The notes: generated by a model from the sequence alone, not told the origin. A stretch of 38,165 nt of DNA from Myxococcota bacterium (GCA_022447545.1 JAKVBI010000026.1:55896-94060); one strand, 5' to 3'. Counted from the stretch's first letter, positions 23,518 to 32,604 are shown. A program made the numbers and translations.

Positions 23518-24813
23518 ATGGCGACCGCATACGGAATTGACGTCGAGCCTCTGCGAGAGATCGAACTCGACCGATCCCTCGATGGGGATGGCGTGAACAT
23601 CTTCGAGGCATTCGAGGTGGCGAGTGGAAACGCAGGGGACAAGATCGACCCCTATCCTGAATTTCATCGCATGCGGCGAGAGGACCCGGTTTACCGCGTG
23701 CCGGAGGATGCGGCGGGGCGTACCTACTACCGAAACTCCGACCGCCCCGTCTTCCAGGTCTACCGTCACGAGGACGTCTCGAGAGTCGCGCAGGAATCCG
23801 ACCTCTTCACGTCGGAGCACCACAGCGAGGGCATTGGGCAGATTTTCGGAAAGAGCATCCTGGAGATGAACGGCGACGAGCATGCGATGCACCGCCGGCT
23901 GATCCAGCATGCCTTCAAGCGCCGCGATCTCGCGCGTTGGAAGGAGACTCTGATCCCGGATGCCGTGAACCAGGCGATCGACGCCATCATCGATCGTGGC
24001 GAGGCGGACCTCACGCGGGAGTTCACCCTGCTCTATCCCGTCAAGGTGATCGAGGCGATGATGGGCCTACCCAAGGAGCACGTGGATTGGTTCCACCGGC
24101 GCGCCATCGAGGAGATCTCGATGAACCTGGACCCGGAACGCGCGGTCAAGGCTTCGCTGCTTCTCAAAGACTACTTTCGCCAGGTGATCGAGATTCGCCG
24201 CGAGCATCCGGGAGAAGGCGACATCATCACGTTGCTGATCGAGGCCGATGCAGGTGGAAAACGCCTGTCCACGGACGAGATCATCCCCTTTCTGATGCTC
24301 CTCGCACCCGCCGGCGCCGAGACCACCTACCGCGGTACGGGCACACTGCTTTTCGCCCTGCTCGACAACCCCGAGCAGTTCGAGCGCGTCAAGCAGGACC
24401 GCTCGCTCATTCCCCGTGCCATCGAGGAAGCCATGCGCTGGGATCCGCCTCTGACCTTCCTCGGGCGACGTGTCTCGCAGGATGTGACCTTCCAGGGGAT
24501 TACCCTTCCAGCGGGCTCGAACGTGAGCGCCTGTCTCGCTTCCGCCAATCGGGACCCCGAGTACTGTGAACCCGGCGACACTGCAGACCAATTCGATCTC
24601 TTCCGACCACGCAAGCCCAACCTCACTTTCGCAGCCGGTGCCCACGTCTGTCTGGGGCAGATTCTCGCACGAGAGGAGATGGGAACGGCTCTCAACCTCG
24701 TGATCGACCGGCTGCCCGGTCTCCACATCGATCCGGAGCAGAAGGACAGGACCTACATGACCGGCGAGACCTGGCGTTCGCCCAACCAGCTTCCCGTGCG
24801 CTGGGAGGTCTAG
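23518..24813 (+). CDS. Cytochrome P450 (third copy)
   Basis: A 431-residue P450 from ATG 23518, preceded by GGGAG at eight bases. The heme loop is 'FAAGAHVCLGQILAREE' (Cys near 378), the I-helix 'LLAPAGAETTYRGTGT', and the K-helix 'AIEEAMRWDPPLTF'. The first 25 residues (from 23446) of the longer open frame overlap the divergent Rieske gene and are excluded. The I-helix 'AGAETT' rather than AGxDT is common in bacterial CYPs acting on terpenoid or aromatic substrates. It ends 169 bp before the convergent SDR gene. The adjacent Rieske ferredoxin is the only electron-transfer gene at this locus. Confidence 0.95.
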   Translation: MATAYGIDVEPLREIELDRSLDGDGVNIFEAFEVASGNAGDKIDPYPEFHRMRREDPVYRVPEDAAGRTYYRNSDRPVFQVYRHEDVSRVAQESDLFTSEHHSEGIGQIFGKSILEMNGDEHAMHRRLIQHAFKRRDLARWKETLIPDAVNQAIDAIIDRGEADLTREFTLLYPVKVIEAMMGLPKEHVDWFHRRAIEEISMNLDPERAVKASLLLKDYFRQVIEIRREHPGEGDIITLLIEADAGGKRLSTDEIIPFLMLLAPAGAETTYRGTGTLLFALLDNPEQFERVKQDRSLIPRAIEEAMRWDPPLTFLGRRVSQDVTFQGITLPAGSNVSACLASANRDPEYCEPGDTADQFDLFRPRKPNLTFAAGAHVCLGQILAREEMGTALNLVIDRLPGLHIDPEQKDRTYMTGETWRSPNQLPVRWEV

Positions 24814-24819
24814 GGTCCG

Positions 24820-24838
24820 CTTTCCACGGCTTGGAAAG
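24820..24838. terminator. Hairpin after P450 gene
   Basis: CTTTCCA-CGGCT-TGGAAAG forms a perfect 7-bp stem with a five-base loop seven bases after the P450 stop and between convergent genes. It has no following T-run, so factor-independent termination would be weak. Confidence 0.4.
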
Positions 24839-24982
24839 GCAAGAGGCTACATTGGCCGGCCGGGCTCCACGCGCGTCCAGGCCCGGGGCTACGCGAACCC
24901 GAACCCGGACGGTCCCGCTCGACTTTCGTGGGAGACCCGGGGTGGGGCTGAGCCGACAGGGTCCCCTGAGGCGCGGCGCTTC

Positions 24983-25765
24983 TCAGAAGTTCGTGCCACC
25001 ATCGATGTTGATGAGTGCGCCGGTCAGGTAGCCGGCGCGCTGCGAGAGCAGAAAGGCGATGAGCTCGCCCACCTCCTCGGGTCGGCCGGGGCGTCCCAGC
25101 CCGACGTCGAGGTGCCACTCTTCGACCATGACGCGCTCGAGGGCTTCTTCGTAGGGGATGCCGCGCTCCTCGGAGACGCGTGCGCGAAGAGCTCGTAGTG
25201 CGTCGGTCTCGATTGCGCCCGGGCACACACAGTTGGCCCGGATCCCGTCCTTGCCATGGGCTTTGGCGATGCCTTTGGTGAAGACCGCGACAGCGCTCTT
25301 CTGCGATGCGTAGGGGAGTCGAGCGATCTCCGGAGCCCGGATCGAGTACGCGGCCGTGGTGACGATGGCCCCACCCTGTGCCTGTAGGTGTGGCAGGGCC
25401 TCGCGAACCACCCGGATCGTGCCAAGGGTGACGTCCTCGAAGACTTCCACCCAGCGCTCGTCGGAGATGTCGATGGGGTCGTGTCCGAGCACCCCGGTGA
25501 GGACTGCCACTCCATCGAGGCGGCCCAGGAAGTCGACGGCCTCGGACATCATGTGCGTCATGGAAGCGCCATCCCGCACGTTCGCGGAAAGCGGAAGTAC
25601 GCGTTTGGCTCCGCATGCCGTCGCTGCTTGACGCGCTCGCTCGAGGTCGCGGCCCACCAGTACCAGCGACGCACCCTCTGCGGCGAGTACGCTCGCGGTG
25701 GCGAGCCCCATCCCAGAGGTTCCCCCCACGACGAGAACGCCGCGTCCTTCGAGACCCAGATCCAT
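24983..25765 (-). CDS. Atypical SDR-family oxidoreductase
   Basis: A 260-residue SDR with the nucleotide motif 'VVGGTSGMGLA', 'YASQKSAVAVF' as the catalytic Tyr-Lys element, and the C-terminus 'GYLTGALINIDGGTNF'. It departs from classical SDRs in two places: the NNAG segment reads 'VLTGVLG', and the residue 13 before the Tyr, normally catalytic Ser, is Ala ('TTAAYS'), with a Ser two residues later. The start is ATG 25765: the upstream in-frame GTG at 25777 lies inside the GGGAG ribosome site. It is the last gene of the cupin-ligase-FAH-thioesterase series, 54 bp after the thioesterase, and may oxidise a hydroxyacyl intermediate. Confidence 0.9.
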   Translation of the reverse strand: MDLGLEGRGVLVVGGTSGMGLATASVLAAEGASLVLVGRDLERARQAATACGAKRVLPLSANVRDGASMTHMMSEAVDFLGRLDGVAVLTGVLGHDPIDISDERWVEVFEDVTLGTIRVVREALPHLQAQGGAIVTTAAYSIRAPEIARLPYASQKSAVAVFTKGIAKAHGKDGIRANCVCPGAIETDALRALRARVSEERGIPYEEALERVMVEEWHLDVGLGRPGRPEEVGELIAFLLSQRAGYLTGALINIDGGTNF

Positions 25766-25819
25766 GTTCTCTCCCACTTCCAGTCTGGTGGTGCCCGCTC
25801 GCCGTCGGCACGCGCGCTC

Positions 25820-26671
25820 TTACATCGAGCGCTTGGGGTCGAGAGTGTGTTCGACGCCGCGCACCATGCTGTCCTGTGAAAAGCTGGCCACCAGCCGGCC
25901 ATCCTCGGTGAAGACGCTGCCGCTGCCGTGGACGCGCCCTCGACCGGCGTAACTCGACTGCTGGCTGACCAACAGCCACTCGCCCACGTCAAAGCGTTCG
26001 TGGAAATGGGCGGTGTGGGCAATCACGCCGGTGGACACGGTGTGGTGCGCGTCGTCGATGCTCACGGTGTCGGCGTGGGGCCGCATCGAGAGCGAGATCA
26101 GCAGGCCGGGCTCGCACCAGGCCAGGATCGCCTGGTTGGCGGCCAGCGAATCGAAGGAGTGCGCGTGCCGCATCCAGAAGTGCAGCGCGGGCGAGCCATC
26201 GGCGGCCGTAGTCTTGGGGTCCGCGATGGTGCGGGTTTCCGTCTCGGGATAGACGGACGGGCTCGGATCGGGTGCCAGGGCCTCGGGGCCTGGCACTTCC
26301 GGCAGGCCCGCAGCGTGGCGGATCAGGTCAGGCTCGTCGGTATTCAACAGCACGAGCCCGCGGCTGAGCAGCCGGTCGCCCTGCCAGGCGGTGAGTGTCT
26401 CGCTTCCCCAGGCGCGCCCCGCGTGCAGCGTCTCGCGTTGCAGTTCCATGGGCTCGGTGTAGCGGCCTGCTCGGGCGAAGATCGCGTGGATCGACTTGAC
26501 CTCTTTGGTCCCCTGCACCCCGTGGTCGGAAGCCATGATCATCTGGGCCAGGATCTGGCCACTGAAGACCACATTGCGGGCCTCGGGATCTTCCGCGGGG
26601 TGTTCGACCCGGTAGCGTCCCTCCGTGATCTCTTCGACCTGTAGAACGCTCGGCAGCGCATCATTCGACAT
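25820..26671 (-). CDS. TesB-like acyl-CoA thioesterase
   Basis: A 283-residue double-hotdog acyl-CoA thioesterase II. The first hotdog has 'VVFSGQILAQMIMAS' and 'SIHAIFARAGR'; the second has 'SIDDAHHTVSTGVIAHTAHF', 'SYAGRGRVHGSGSVF' and the closing 'LVASFSQDSMVRG' containing the catalytic-site Gln. Substrates are medium to long or substituted acyl-CoAs. The start ATG has AGGAGGAG upstream; the open frame to 26731 adds a non-conserved stretch. It follows the FAH-family gene by 115 bp and precedes the SDR by 54 bp, fitting release of a CoA-bound product in the same pathway. Confidence 0.91.
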   Translation of the reverse strand: MSNDALPSVLQVEEITEGRYRVEHPAEDPEARNVVFSGQILAQMIMASDHGVQGTKEVKSIHAIFARAGRYTEPMELQRETLHAGRAWGSETLTAWQGDRLLSRGLVLLNTDEPDLIRHAAGLPEVPGPEALAPDPSPSVYPETETRTIADPKTTAADGSPALHFWMRHAHSFDSLAANQAILAWCEPGLLISLSMRPHADTVSIDDAHHTVSTGVIAHTAHFHERFDVGEWLLVSQQSSYAGRGRVHGSGSVFTEDGRLVASFSQDSMVRGVEHTLDPKRSM

Positions 26672-26786
26672 GGACTCCTCCTGGGCTGGCGGTGGGTCCG
26701 ACCTTATCCGTAGACGCCCCCCCACGTCCATCGCTCTTGCAGCCGCTTGTTAGCCACAGGACTGCCCGCCAACGGCCGTGCCTGTC

Positions 26787-27710
26787 TCATTTCTCGGGGT
26801 GAGCGGGTCCAACGATGCGATTGTGGAGTACGCCGATGCCCTCGATCTCAAGCTCGATCGCGTCGCCGTCGCTCAGCGACCGCTTGTGTTCCATCAGACA
26901 GCCGAGTGGGACGGTCCCCGAGCCGATGATTTCACCCGGGTAGATGGTCTCTCCCTGACTGATGTAGGAGACGGCATCGGCAACTGTGTGGTCCATCTGG
27001 GACGTACTGCCGCGCGAGATCTCCTCGCCGTTCACTCGCGCGATCATGGCCATGTCCGAGACATCGACTGAGTCCGCTGTGCTGATGCAGGGACCGAAGA
27101 CGTTCCCGGTGTCGAAGTCTTTGCCCTTCGCGGGACCGAGGCCGGAAACCATCTCTTGAATCTGGAGGTCGCGAGCAGAGACATCGTTGAAGATCGTGTA
27201 GCCAAAGACGTGCTGCATGGCTTTGTCGACCGCGATGTCCTTGCCTTGTTTTCCGACCACGATCCCGAGCTCGAGCTCGTAGTCGAGAAAGCCGCAGCCC
27301 TCCGGACGGACGACGTCGGCGCCATCTCCGACGACGCCCATGCGGTTCGCTTTGTAGTAGCGGGGCGCATCCCGGAACACTTGGGGCAACGAGTAGGCCG
27401 ATGGGTCTCCGCCCCCAAGCTCCGCAGCGAGCCGGCCAGCATTCACCATGTGTTCGAGGAAGCAAAGCACGTCCCGAATCTGTACGGGGCGCGGGAGCGG
27501 TGCGAACAGGCGCGTCGAGTCCCGGGAGACCGAGGCTGCGGGATCGGCGCGCGTGATTGCCACCTGCACCGATTGGAGTGCCGCTTGGCCGCCTTCGATC
27601 AAGTCCTGGAGTGAGGCGAATTCCGCGAGCGGCTGGATCCTCGTGTCGCCGTCGACCAGAACTCCCGGCTTTGCACTTCCTCCACTGTCTTCGAACGTTA
27701 CGAGCTTCAT
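26787..27710 (-). CDS. Fumarylacetoacetate hydrolase-family enzyme
   Basis: A 307-residue FAH-fold protein. The metal-binding segment is 'DYELELGIVVGKQGKDI' (ExE), followed by 'FNDVSARDLQ', 'AKGKDFDTGNVFGPCI' and the C-terminal 'GSGTVPLGCLMEHKRSL'. The family includes acylpyruvases, oxaloacetate decarboxylases and hydratases/isomerases of meta-cleavage pathways, all Mg-dependent. Its ATG overlaps the AMP-ligase stop by four bases (27707-27710), so the two are co-translated. In this context cleavage or decarboxylation of a 2-keto acid from a ring-opened compound is likely. Confidence 0.93.
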   Translation of the reverse strand: MKLVTFEDSGGSAKPGVLVDGDTRIQPLAEFASLQDLIEGGQAALQSVQVAITRADPAASVSRDSTRLFAPLPRPVQIRDVLCFLEHMVNAGRLAAELGGGDPSAYSLPQVFRDAPRYYKANRMGVVGDGADVVRPEGCGFLDYELELGIVVGKQGKDIAVDKAMQHVFGYTIFNDVSARDLQIQEMVSGLGPAKGKDFDTGNVFGPCISTADSVDVSDMAMIARVNGEEISRGSTSQMDHTVADAVSYISQGETIYPGEIIGSGTVPLGCLMEHKRSLSDGDAIELEIEGIGVLHNRIVGPAHPEK

Positions 27711-29254
27711 GCGGGGTCTCCTCTCTCGGATTCGGGTGAGTTCGCACGGAGCGTCTTCTTGTCGATCTTTCCGTAGTTCGTCGTGGGCAATGCATCGACT
27801 TGCGTATAGCCCTTGGGGACCTTGTAGCTGGCGAGGTGCTCGCGACAGTGGGCGTCGAGTTCGGACGGGGCGACCCCCTCCGCCGACACAAAAAACACGT
27901 GTACCGCCTCTCCCCAGTCTTCGTCGGGAAACCCGATGACAGCAGCGAGATCGACTCGGGGATGCTCGTCCAGCACGTGTTCGATCTCGGCCGAGTAGAC
28001 GTTCATCCCGCCGGTGATGATCATGTCCTTCTTGCGGTCCACCAGAAAGACGTGACCCATGGCGTTGCGGAAGCCCACGTCGCCGGTGCGCAACCAGTCC
28101 TCGTGATAGGCGGCTTCTGTCAGCTCGGGCGCCTCGTGATACTCTCTCAACGTGTAGGGGGAACGCAGGAGCACCTCTCCGACCTCACCGATCGGGACCT
28201 CCTCGCCGCCGTCGTCGGCGATCCGCACTTCGACACCAGGGCAGGGCTGACCGCAGGAGGCCAACAGGCTTGGATCTTCGTGGTCGCGCTTCGAGAGGGT
28301 CGTCGCGAAGTTCGGGCACTCGGACTGCCCGAAGATCTGGAGAAAGACCGGCCCGAAGTGAGCGAGTGCTTCCTCGATGCGCGCGCGAGAGATCGGTGCC
28401 GCTCCGTAGACGATCGTCTCAATGCTCTCGGTCACGCGTGGTTCGGCGCGAAGCCGATCGAGCAGGCGATAGATCATGGTCGGGACCATGAAGATCCATG
28501 AGACAGCGTGATTCTCGATCGCATCGAGAAGGCCGACAGGGTCGAATCGCCGGGCAATCGAGACGCGGGCTCCTTGAAGCAGGCCGGTCTGTAGAAAGAA
28601 GCCGGCGGAGTGGGGTAGGGGAGTGCAGAGCAACATGACCTCACCGTCGCGAATCTTGCTGCAGAGCACGTGCGTCAGCAGGTTGGTGCCGAGTGCACCA
28701 GCGTTGTGAACGATGCCCTTCGGTCGACCTGTGGTCCCGCCCGTATACATGATGATGGCTGGATCATCCGCGAGCGCCGGAGAGTCCTCGGCGGGCGGCG
28801 AGGCCAGGAGCTGCTCGAACGAGGTCACACCGGGAGAGTTTGTGCCGACGACGACGAGCTTGCGCCCCGGTTCGCCGGTGGGGACCCGGTCGAGGAGGTC
28901 CTCGTGCACGACGAGAATGGACGCGTCTGAATGCTCCAAACAGTACGCGACGTCGCTCGCGGCCAGAAGATCGTTGAGCGGGACCTTGACCAGCCCCGTT
29001 CTTGCAATTGCAAGGTCCGCAACCACGTACTCGATGCCATTGGGAAGCAGCAGCGCCACTCGGTCGCCGCGATTGGCACCGAACGACCGCAGTCCGCCCG
29101 CAATGCACTTGGATCGATAATCCAGGTCCGCGTAGCTGACGACTTCATCCTCGAAGACGAGTGCCGCACGATCGTGATGGATGCGCAGTGCGGAGATCAG
29201 GAGCTGGCCGATCGCGGGTGCCTGCGATCGGTCGTGCGCGGTGGGCCGTGCCAA
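27707..29254 (-). CDS. AMP-binding acyl-CoA synthetase/ligase
   Basis: A 515-residue ANL-superfamily ligase. The P-loop 'MYTGGTTGRPKG' (A3), 'YGAAPISRARIEEAL' with 'IFGQSECP' (A4/A5), 'WLRTGDVG' (A7), 'DRKKDMIITGGMNVYSAEIE' (A8) and the catalytic Lys in 'NYGKIDKKTLR' (A10) are all present, so it should be active. It adenylates a carboxylic acid and transfers it to CoA. It lies six bases after the cupin stop and overlaps the FAH gene, making it the second gene of the operon. The substrate could be an aromatic, fatty or cyclic acid; motif residues do not decide. Confidence 0.95.
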   Translation of the reverse strand: MARPTAHDRSQAPAIGQLLISALRIHHDRAALVFEDEVVSYADLDYRSKCIAGGLRSFGANRGDRVALLLPNGIEYVVADLAIARTGLVKVPLNDLLAASDVAYCLEHSDASILVVHEDLLDRVPTGEPGRKLVVVGTNSPGVTSFEQLLASPPAEDSPALADDPAIIMYTGGTTGRPKGIVHNAGALGTNLLTHVLCSKIRDGEVMLLCTPLPHSAGFFLQTGLLQGARVSIARRFDPVGLLDAIENHAVSWIFMVPTMIYRLLDRLRAEPRVTESIETIVYGAAPISRARIEEALAHFGPVFLQIFGQSECPNFATTLSKRDHEDPSLLASCGQPCPGVEVRIADDGGEEVPIGEVGEVLLRSPYTLREYHEAPELTEAAYHEDWLRTGDVGFRNAMGHVFLVDRKKDMIITGGMNVYSAEIEHVLDEHPRVDLAAVIGFPDEDWGEAVHVFFVSAEGVAPSELDAHCREHLASYKVPKGYTQVDALPTTNYGKIDKKTLRANSPESERGDPA

Positions 29255-29260
29255 GAGAAC

Positions 29261-29812
29261 CTAACGCTGGGCTGTTTCGCCGTCGACGAGCACGGCGAAC
29301 AGGCGGACGGGCTCGTCGCCCTCCACGCGCCAGCCGTGCATCACGCCCTGCTGGACCACCACGTCTCCCGCTTCCAGCGTAACCTCATCGTCATCGTCCA
29401 TCAGCATCGTGAGGCGTCCCGAGAGCATGACGAGATAGTCGAGCGAATCTGTCTTATGGAAGCTCGGAGTTCGTTTGACCGACTCGAGGGTGGGCTCGAA
29501 GTCGCTCTGCATGTTTCGGAAGAGACCCTTCGCGATTTCCAGCAGCGTCTCGGCCGGCACGTCGTCGGGAATGACGGTTCCCGGCTTCAGTTCGAGCACG
29601 CGACAGATCGTCCCGTTCGGGTAGGGGTCGTGCTTCATCGGGAAGATCGCTCGGTCTCCCTCGAAGTCGTAGGTGGCGGGCGACTCGGACGACGACCAGA
29701 GCTCCGTGACCTCGCCTGCAGGCGAGATCGTTACATGCGGACACGGCCCGTCGCTGATGACCCGCGCTCGGCCGGCTTCGTTCAAACCCGTGACGACACG
29801 GCGGATAGGCAT
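29261..29812 (-). CDS. Cupin-domain protein
   Basis: A 183-residue protein whose C-terminal half is a cupin: 'HKTDSLDYLVMLSGRLTML' (motif 1 with His and Glu/Asp-type ligands) and 'LEAGDVVVQQGVMHGWRV' (motif 2 with His). The N-terminal ~80 residues ('VISDGPCPHVTISPAG' onward) are less conserved. Single cupins near ligase and FAH genes serve as metal-dependent isomerases, dioxygenases or regulators. ATG 29812 has GAGGAGA upstream; the open frame to 29857 overlaps an upstream palindrome. First gene of a five-gene operon. Confidence 0.88.
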   Translation of the reverse strand: MPIRRVVTGLNEAGRARVISDGPCPHVTISPAGEVTELWSSSESPATYDFEGDRAIFPMKHDPYPNGTICRVLELKPGTVIPDDVPAETLLEIAKGLFRNMQSDFEPTLESVKRTPSFHKTDSLDYLVMLSGRLTMLMDDDDEVTLEAGDVVVQQGVMHGWRVEGDEPVRLFAVLVDGETAQR

Positions 29813-29855
29813 GCAGCTTTCTCCTCGAATCTCCCACTCTAGCGGGTGAGGTGAC

Positions 29856-29875
29856 AAACTAGTGTGCTCTAGTTT
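29856..29875. promoter_or_regulatory. Operator-like palindrome AAACTAG-N6-CTAGTTT
   Basis: A perfect 7-bp inverted repeat with a six-base spacer lies 44-63 bases upstream of the cupin start, where the promoter of the ligase operon should be. CTAG is rare in such GC-rich genomes, and spaced AT-rich dyads of this size are typical sites for TetR-family repressors. No regulator gene is adjacent. Confidence 0.6.
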
Positions 29876-29946
29876 CTATGAAAGTTCACTCTCGGCGGGA
29901 TGAAATCGTCTCGGGTCTCGAGGAGAGCTTTCTGAAGGAGGGTCCA

Positions 29947-31923
29947 TCATCTTCTCTTCCAGCCCCGAGTTGCCAATTCTGCGAGGACCTCCTCGGAAGC
30001 GGGGTTCTTCGATGTTACGATTTGGCGAAGCTGTCTGATTTCGTCGCGAAGTCTGGCCAGTTCCATGCGCAGTTCTTGCAATTCGCGGCTTTTTTCAGGT
30101 CCGAACTCCGAAGCCGTAGGGTCTCCGAATTCAGAAATCGGTGATGGGGGATCGGGTGAGTGAATGGAATCATGCAGGGATGCATCCTGCGATGAACTAC
30201 GAGAGGGCAGGGCGGCGTTCGGGTCGACGAATTCCACACCTGTTTCTTCCGCATTGACGACGATCAGCTTCCCCGCATGACCCTCGAAGGTGGTTGGAGT
30301 CACATCGTTGAGATTGAGGAGGGTATTGGAGCGCCAGCGGATCTGCGGGTTCCCGCCCACGTCCTCGGCAACCTGGATGTCACCTATTTTTGGATAGATC
30401 TGGCTGGCATTGTGAGGAATGCCGAAGAGGGAATACTCCTGGGATTTGTTATTGGCCGATGTCATGAAGTACTGGAAAGTGGATGACTGGTACGTATTCG
30501 GGTCCTGCCCCTCGCCGTATCGATTGAGACAGATCGAACCGAACCCGGTTCCCCAATCCATGTCTGAGCAATCGTTTCCAACGACATCCTGGCGCGGAAT
30601 TGCCAGATACTGGGTGAATGCATGTTTGCCGGTGAATATCTGTCCGTGCTCCCATCCTGGAATGACTGGATTGTGCTGCGTGACCGCTATGGGTGATCCC
30701 AACCAACGTAGGTCAGCGGCCTTTGCTTCCGAATAGAGTTTCCCAATGCTGAGCCCATAGAAAACTCCATGTTCTTGTTGAAGGTCGTAGCTGACTTGCA
30801 TTCCCCACCATGCTCTGCCGGCATGATCCGGGATGGTCGGATCCCAGACATAGTGCGCGCCAAAGGGGCGCCATGTGGGAGAGCCTTCACCTGGGGCGGT
30901 GTAGTTATCATGCATTTCGAATACGAGTTGGTCGTATGTTGCATCTGCGTCACGCCATCCCCACTCCTTTTGATGGAAGAAGGAAAATCGACTCGGGTCT
31001 TGGATCGAGTTGATGTCAGTTCTGCAATCGGGCCCCCGGTTGTAACAATCGTTCCGTGTGGTGACATCCATGTAGCTCCAAGAAGTGCCATTGGCTGCGG
31101 CGGTACTATGCATCTGTGAGACGTAGTGAATGTATGGGTTGGCGCTCGTTCCCTCGGTTCCCGAACGCGCGCAGGCTCCAGTTCCGCAGTCGGTGGAGGC
31201 CGTGCATGAACACGGATGTCCACTGGTACTTACCTGCGTTGTCGAGTTGCAGGGGATGCCGTCATGGGGGCCTCCTTCGCATCGGTTCTTGCATGCCTTG
31301 TCGAAGCTAGGACTTGCGGCATCGGTACATTTGTAGCTGGGACCACTCTCGAACTCCGCCGAAAATGCCGGAACGCTTCGCCAAGACCCCGTCGTCGATT
31401 CTTGGGGAGGCATTTTTCCCCGGTCCCACTGCCCCAATTCGGCGATTGACGTCTGAATCTCTTCCGAAGTTTGTCCCCCCAACAAAAGTGCATTCTCCGC
31501 TTGCTTCGAGACCAATGCCTGAGGAACTGGGTGGAGTACGTGACGTGGTGTCAACGTGTCGGAATCCACCGTCAGTTCGAGAAAGACCTCGCTCGCGAAC
31601 AGGGCCTCGGAAAATTCCGAGTCGCTCGCCGTTCCTTCTCCAACGGCAATGGAAAATCCTCCGTCGTCAAGAGGGACGTTCGTGTGGGATTCGCTGTAAA
31701 GCGAGTTGCCGCCCACGAGTGAATCCCAGATTTCGACGGTGACGTTTACTTCTCCGGTGAGAAGTGCGCCGGCGTCATCGTACAGCTGTCCTCCGTAATG
31801 AAAACGGTTCGGACTCTCGGCCGAGGCCGACGCCATGAGCATGAGTGCGAAAAGGCCAGCGCACAGAGCAGAATGTCTGGGGATGCCCATCCCACGGGGC
31901 TGCATTTGCTTTCGATTTCGCAT
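29947..31923 (-). CDS. Large secreted protein with tail-fibre-like N-terminus and coiled-coil C-terminus
   Basis: A 658-residue exported protein. The signal peptide ends 'LFALMLMASASA'. The next ~130 residues, from 'RFHYGGQLYDDAGALLTG' to 'VLHPVPQALVSKQA', resemble an F-x-Y-x-G-x-L domain seen in deltaproteobacterial and tail-fibre-like surface proteins. A Cys-rich stretch around residues 215-265 contains 'CEGGPHDGIPC', related to the insert of the DUF4185 protein. A long aromatic-rich middle has no recognised family. Near the C-terminus 'LQELRMELARLRDEIRQL' is a short coiled coil. GGAGGACG precedes ATG 31923; the frame is open to 31965. Function unknown; probably a surface or adhesin-like protein. 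Confidence 0.78.
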   Translation of the reverse strand: MRNRKQMQPRGMGIPRHSALCAGLFALMLMASASAESPNRFHYGGQLYDDAGALLTGEVNVTVEIWDSLVGGNSLYSESHTNVPLDDGGFSIAVGEGTASDSEFSEALFASEVFLELTVDSDTLTPRHVLHPVPQALVSKQAENALLLGGQTSEEIQTSIAELGQWDRGKMPPQESTTGSWRSVPAFSAEFESGPSYKCTDAASPSFDKACKNRCEGGPHDGIPCNSTTQVSTSGHPCSCTASTDCGTGACARSGTEGTSANPYIHYVSQMHSTAAANGTSWSYMDVTTRNDCYNRGPDCRTDINSIQDPSRFSFFHQKEWGWRDADATYDQLVFEMHDNYTAPGEGSPTWRPFGAHYVWDPTIPDHAGRAWWGMQVSYDLQQEHGVFYGLSIGKLYSEAKAADLRWLGSPIAVTQHNPVIPGWEHGQIFTGKHAFTQYLAIPRQDVVGNDCSDMDWGTGFGSICLNRYGEGQDPNTYQSSTFQYFMTSANNKSQEYSLFGIPHNASQIYPKIGDIQVAEDVGGNPQIRWRSNTLLNLNDVTPTTFEGHAGKLIVVNAEETGVEFVDPNAALPSRSSSQDASLHDSIHSPDPPSPISEFGDPTASEFGPEKSRELQELRMELARLRDEIRQLRQIVTSKNPASEEVLAELATRGWKRR

Positions 31924-31986
31924 TGTGTCGTCCTCCAGGAAAACTTGACGCTGAAATGACCTCATGGAATGGCCTAACGGATCGAC

Positions 31987-32604
31987 CTAACGGATGGACC
32001 GATGGCCAAGTCGCCAAAAGGCTCCACCAAGGAGGCAAAACAGCAGGATGCTCTGAGGGGCCGGACCGAGGGCCGGTACCTTTGTTGCCGGCGGAGTGCT
32101 CTGGTCGTCGAGAGGGTCGCTCGCCGCCTGGATCTCCACCTCGTCGGAATAACCATCGTTGTCGTCATCTGGATCGGCGTTGTTTCCGATGCCATCTGAG
32201 TCTGTATCCATGGTTTCCGCAGGGTCATCGGGGAACGCGTCGCTCGTGTCGGGCGTTCCGTCGTTATCGTCGTCCGGGTCGATGAAATCCGGAACGCCGT
32301 CATCGTCGATGTCGCTTTCGCCGCTGGTTGCCGGGAGACCCACTTCGGCTGTCACACCACCGGGGCTTTCAGATGAAAGTTCACCGGGAGGCAGTGGACT
32401 CCCCACACGCACCCACGCCGTGGCGATGGGTGAAGATGGGTCGGCGCTCGTTAACCCAACAATTTGGCCCGCTGTGACGTTGGAATTCATGAGTCGCAGG
32501 TTTGGGCTGCTGAGTTCCGTGGCGTCCGCTGACGAGATGCTCATTGAAAGAACAAGTGCTTTCAGAATGGCTATATGGATCCAATTTTGTTCTGAACGCC
32601 ACAT
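31987..32604 (-). CDS. Thrombospondin type-3 repeat secreted protein with VPALG-type C-terminal tail
   Basis: About 205 residues. A signal peptide ('ILKALVLSMSISSADA') is followed by a Ser/Pro-rich region, then calcium-binding TSP3 repeats: 'DIDDDGVPDFIDPDDDNDG', 'DTDSDGIGNNADPDDDNDG' and 'YSDEVEIQAASDP'. The end is 'VPALGPAPQSILLFCLLGG' then a basic cluster 'HRSIR', resembling CTERM sorting tails with a VPALGP motif. The start is uncertain: ATG 32604 gives a clean signal peptide, and a GTG at 32646 would add 14 residues. It lies between the transporter and the large secreted protein on the same strand. Confidence 0.82.
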   Translation of the reverse strand: MWRSEQNWIHIAILKALVLSMSISSADATELSSPNLRLMNSNVTAGQIVGLTSADPSSPIATAWVRVGSPLPPGELSSESPGGVTAEVGLPATSGESDIDDDGVPDFIDPDDDNDGTPDTSDAFPDDPAETMDTDSDGIGNNADPDDDNDGYSDEVEIQAASDPLDDQSTPPATKVPALGPAPQSILLFCLLGGAFWRLGHRSIR

